Below are positions 5,748 to 6,482 of a DNA stretch of 6,482 nucleotides, one piece after another. A model generated the notes under the pieces. That model did not search any database. It was given only the letters and a program-made list of their open reading frames with translations, and had not been told where the DNA came from. Where the stretch lies: contig JAJYIC010000148.1 in the NCBI GenBank assembly GCA_021790295.1, positions 1-6,482 of the forward strand. Reading direction: 5' to 3'. The stretch's first letter is position 1. Every line of letters starts with the position of its first letter. The position numbers and the translations under genes were made by a program. This stretch comes from Pseudomonadota bacterium. GTDB lineage: Bacteria > Pseudomonadota > Alphaproteobacteria > ATCC43930 > CGMCC-115725.

Positions 5748-6143
5748 ATGAAAAGCTTCAACCTGAAAACCGAGGCAGGGTTAGATGCCAAAAGGCATGT
5801 CGAACGCATCCTCGGCGCTTTCGGCGAAGGCGACGTTTCGGTTGCCTGTTGGGAGCCGGGGCAGATAAGCCCTTATCACTGCCACCCCAACGCGACCGAA
5901 ATCTATTTCTGTTTCGAGGGCGGCGGCGAGATGCGCACGCCGCTAGAGGCGATCCCGGTTTCTCCCGGCTCTTTTGTCGTCCATCCGCGGGGCGAATTGC
6001 ACGAATACCGCAACGGGGGTGAACGCACGCTCCTTTTCCGCGTGCGTTACGGCGCCGACATGTCGGTGCGCACAAAGGAATGGCCGAGCAACCCCGGCTG
6101 GCGCGCTTCGCCTCTCGATCGGGCCTATTTCGGCGAGGATTAG
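5748..6143 (+). CDS. Single-domain cupin protein
   Basis: A 131-residue protein with one complete cupin barrel. Motif 1 fits G(X)5HXH(X)4E(X)6G exactly (G38, H44, H46, E51, G58). Motif 2 fits G(X)5PXG(X)2H(X)3N exactly (G74, P80, G82, H85, N89). H44, H46, E51 and H85 are the expected metal ligands, so a metal-dependent enzyme or a metal- or sugar-binding protein is likely. No signal peptide is present. The C-terminal tail (103-131) is Trp/Pro-rich and lies outside the barrel. The start at 5748 is set by AGGGAGG; starting at 5709 would add a basic 13-residue stretch of low complexity. It is divergent from the aldolase-SDR gene with 76 bp between starts, which hints at co-regulation, perhaps as a sugar isomerase, epimerase or sensor of the same substrate. 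The reaction cannot be named from sequence. Confidence 0.85.
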   Translation: MKSFNLKTEAGLDAKRHVERILGAFGEGDVSVACWEPGQISPYHCHPNATEIYFCFEGGGEMRTPLEAIPVSPGSFVVHPRGELHEYRNGGERTLLFRVRYGADMSVRTKEWPSNPGWRASPLDRAYFGED

Positions 6144-6184
6144 AGGGGTTCGACTTGCGCCTTCGAAGCCTTCCCGCGGCGCGG
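6144..6184. other. Short convergent gap with a bulged inverted repeat
   Basis: The gap between the cupin and acyl-CoA dehydrogenase stops holds GGTTCGA and TCGAAGCC, which could pair with one bulged base around an AGTCGCG-like loop region. Neither strand shows a T-tract, so it is not called a terminator. Nothing else is seen here. Confidence 0.2.
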
Positions 6185-6482
6185 CTAGAACTCTGCGAGC
6201 GGGAAGCCGAGCACGGTCGTCCCGCCGGTGACGGCGGGAAGAAGGCCCGGCGCGGCGGCGAGAAAATGCTCCGCATAAAAGCGGGCGGTCAGTCTTTTGG
6301 CGGCGAGGAAGGCGCTTTCGCCGCCGTTCTCGCCTTCTCGCCTCTTCGCGGCAAGGGCCAGACGGGCAAGGCGCCAACCCGCGGCGACAACGCCGAAAAG
6401 TTCGAGATAGGGGCGCGAACCGGCCGCCGCCGAGGCTCCCTCGGCGCCGGCGAGATGGCGCGTCGCGCTTTCGAAAGCGGCG
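6185..6482 (-). CDS. Acyl-CoA dehydrogenase, C-terminal part; runs off right edge
   Basis: The last 98 codons of a leftward gene are present, ending at TAG (6185-6187); the start lies beyond the window. The visible part is helical and Ala-rich: a YLELFGVVAAGWRLARLAL segment (25-43), a FLAAKRLTARFYAEHFLAAAP-like segment (58-78), then VTGGTTVLGFPLAEF at the end. This pattern matches the extra C-terminal helical domain of the roughly 590-600-residue acyl-CoA dehydrogenase subgroup (Acyl-CoA_dh_C type), flavoenzymes that oxidise acyl-CoA thioesters in the cytoplasm. FAD- and substrate-binding parts are not visible, so chain length and pathway cannot be told. It converges on the cupin gene with 41 bp between stop codons. 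Confidence 0.75.
   Translation of the reverse strand, partial: AAFESATRHLAGAEGASAAAGSRPYLELFGVVAAGWRLARLALAAKRREGENGGESAFLAAKRLTARFYAEHFLAAAPGLLPAVTGGTTVLGFPLAEF

Noticed and set aside
5672..5809. 46-residue N-terminal extension of the aldolase-SDR gene
   Set aside because: The ATG at 5671 has AGGGAGG 6 bases upstream and begins the family-like sequence; the extension overlaps the start of the divergent cupin gene.
1..6482. Prophage, integrative element, CRISPR array or tRNA
   Set aside because: Apart from the S24-type regulator there is no integrase, att-like repeat, phage structural gene, spaced repeat array or tRNA-like cloverleaf that I could see.

Overview
The window is GC-rich DNA whose gene types and style fit an alphaproteobacterium, perhaps Rhizobiales or Acetobacteraceae. 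That placement is inferred from the S24-type regulator, the GcrA-like zinc motif, a hopanoid methylase gene and the acyl-CoA dehydrogenase subtype. No rRNA, tRNA, CRISPR array, insertion sequence or phage structural gene is visible.

Layout, left to right: (1) 1-284, minus, 5' part of an uncharacterised small protein with a Cys/His cluster that runs off the left edge. (2) 285-383, an AT-rich divergent control region with opposed promoters and palindromes. (3) 384-1067, plus, XRE-type helix-turn-helix plus S24 peptidase-fold regulator. (4) 1117-2652, minus, cobalamin-binding radical SAM enzyme recognised as hopanoid C-3 methylase HpnR. (5) 2653-2824, a divergent control region with three copies of a 12-mer, GCGC-NN-TTGAAC. 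(6) 2825-3598, plus, DUF169 family protein. (7) 3611-5671, minus, class II aldolase fused to a short-chain dehydrogenase. (8) 5748-6143, plus, single-domain cupin. (9) 6185-6482, minus, C-terminus of an acyl-CoA dehydrogenase that runs off the right edge.

All seven genes alternate in strand, so no two adjacent genes can share a transcript. The linkages open to interpretation are the divergent pairs: unknown protein/S24 regulator, hpnR/DUF169, and aldolase-SDR/cupin. hpnR, aldolase-SDR and the cupin each carry the same AGGGAGG ribosome binding site 6-7 bases before the start. The S24 gene, the DUF169 gene and the left-edge gene lack a clear one at the start I assigned.

No obviously new multi-gene system is present. 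The least explained signals are the two divergent control regions, and the pairing of a SAM-consuming hopanoid methylase with nearby genes of unknown role.
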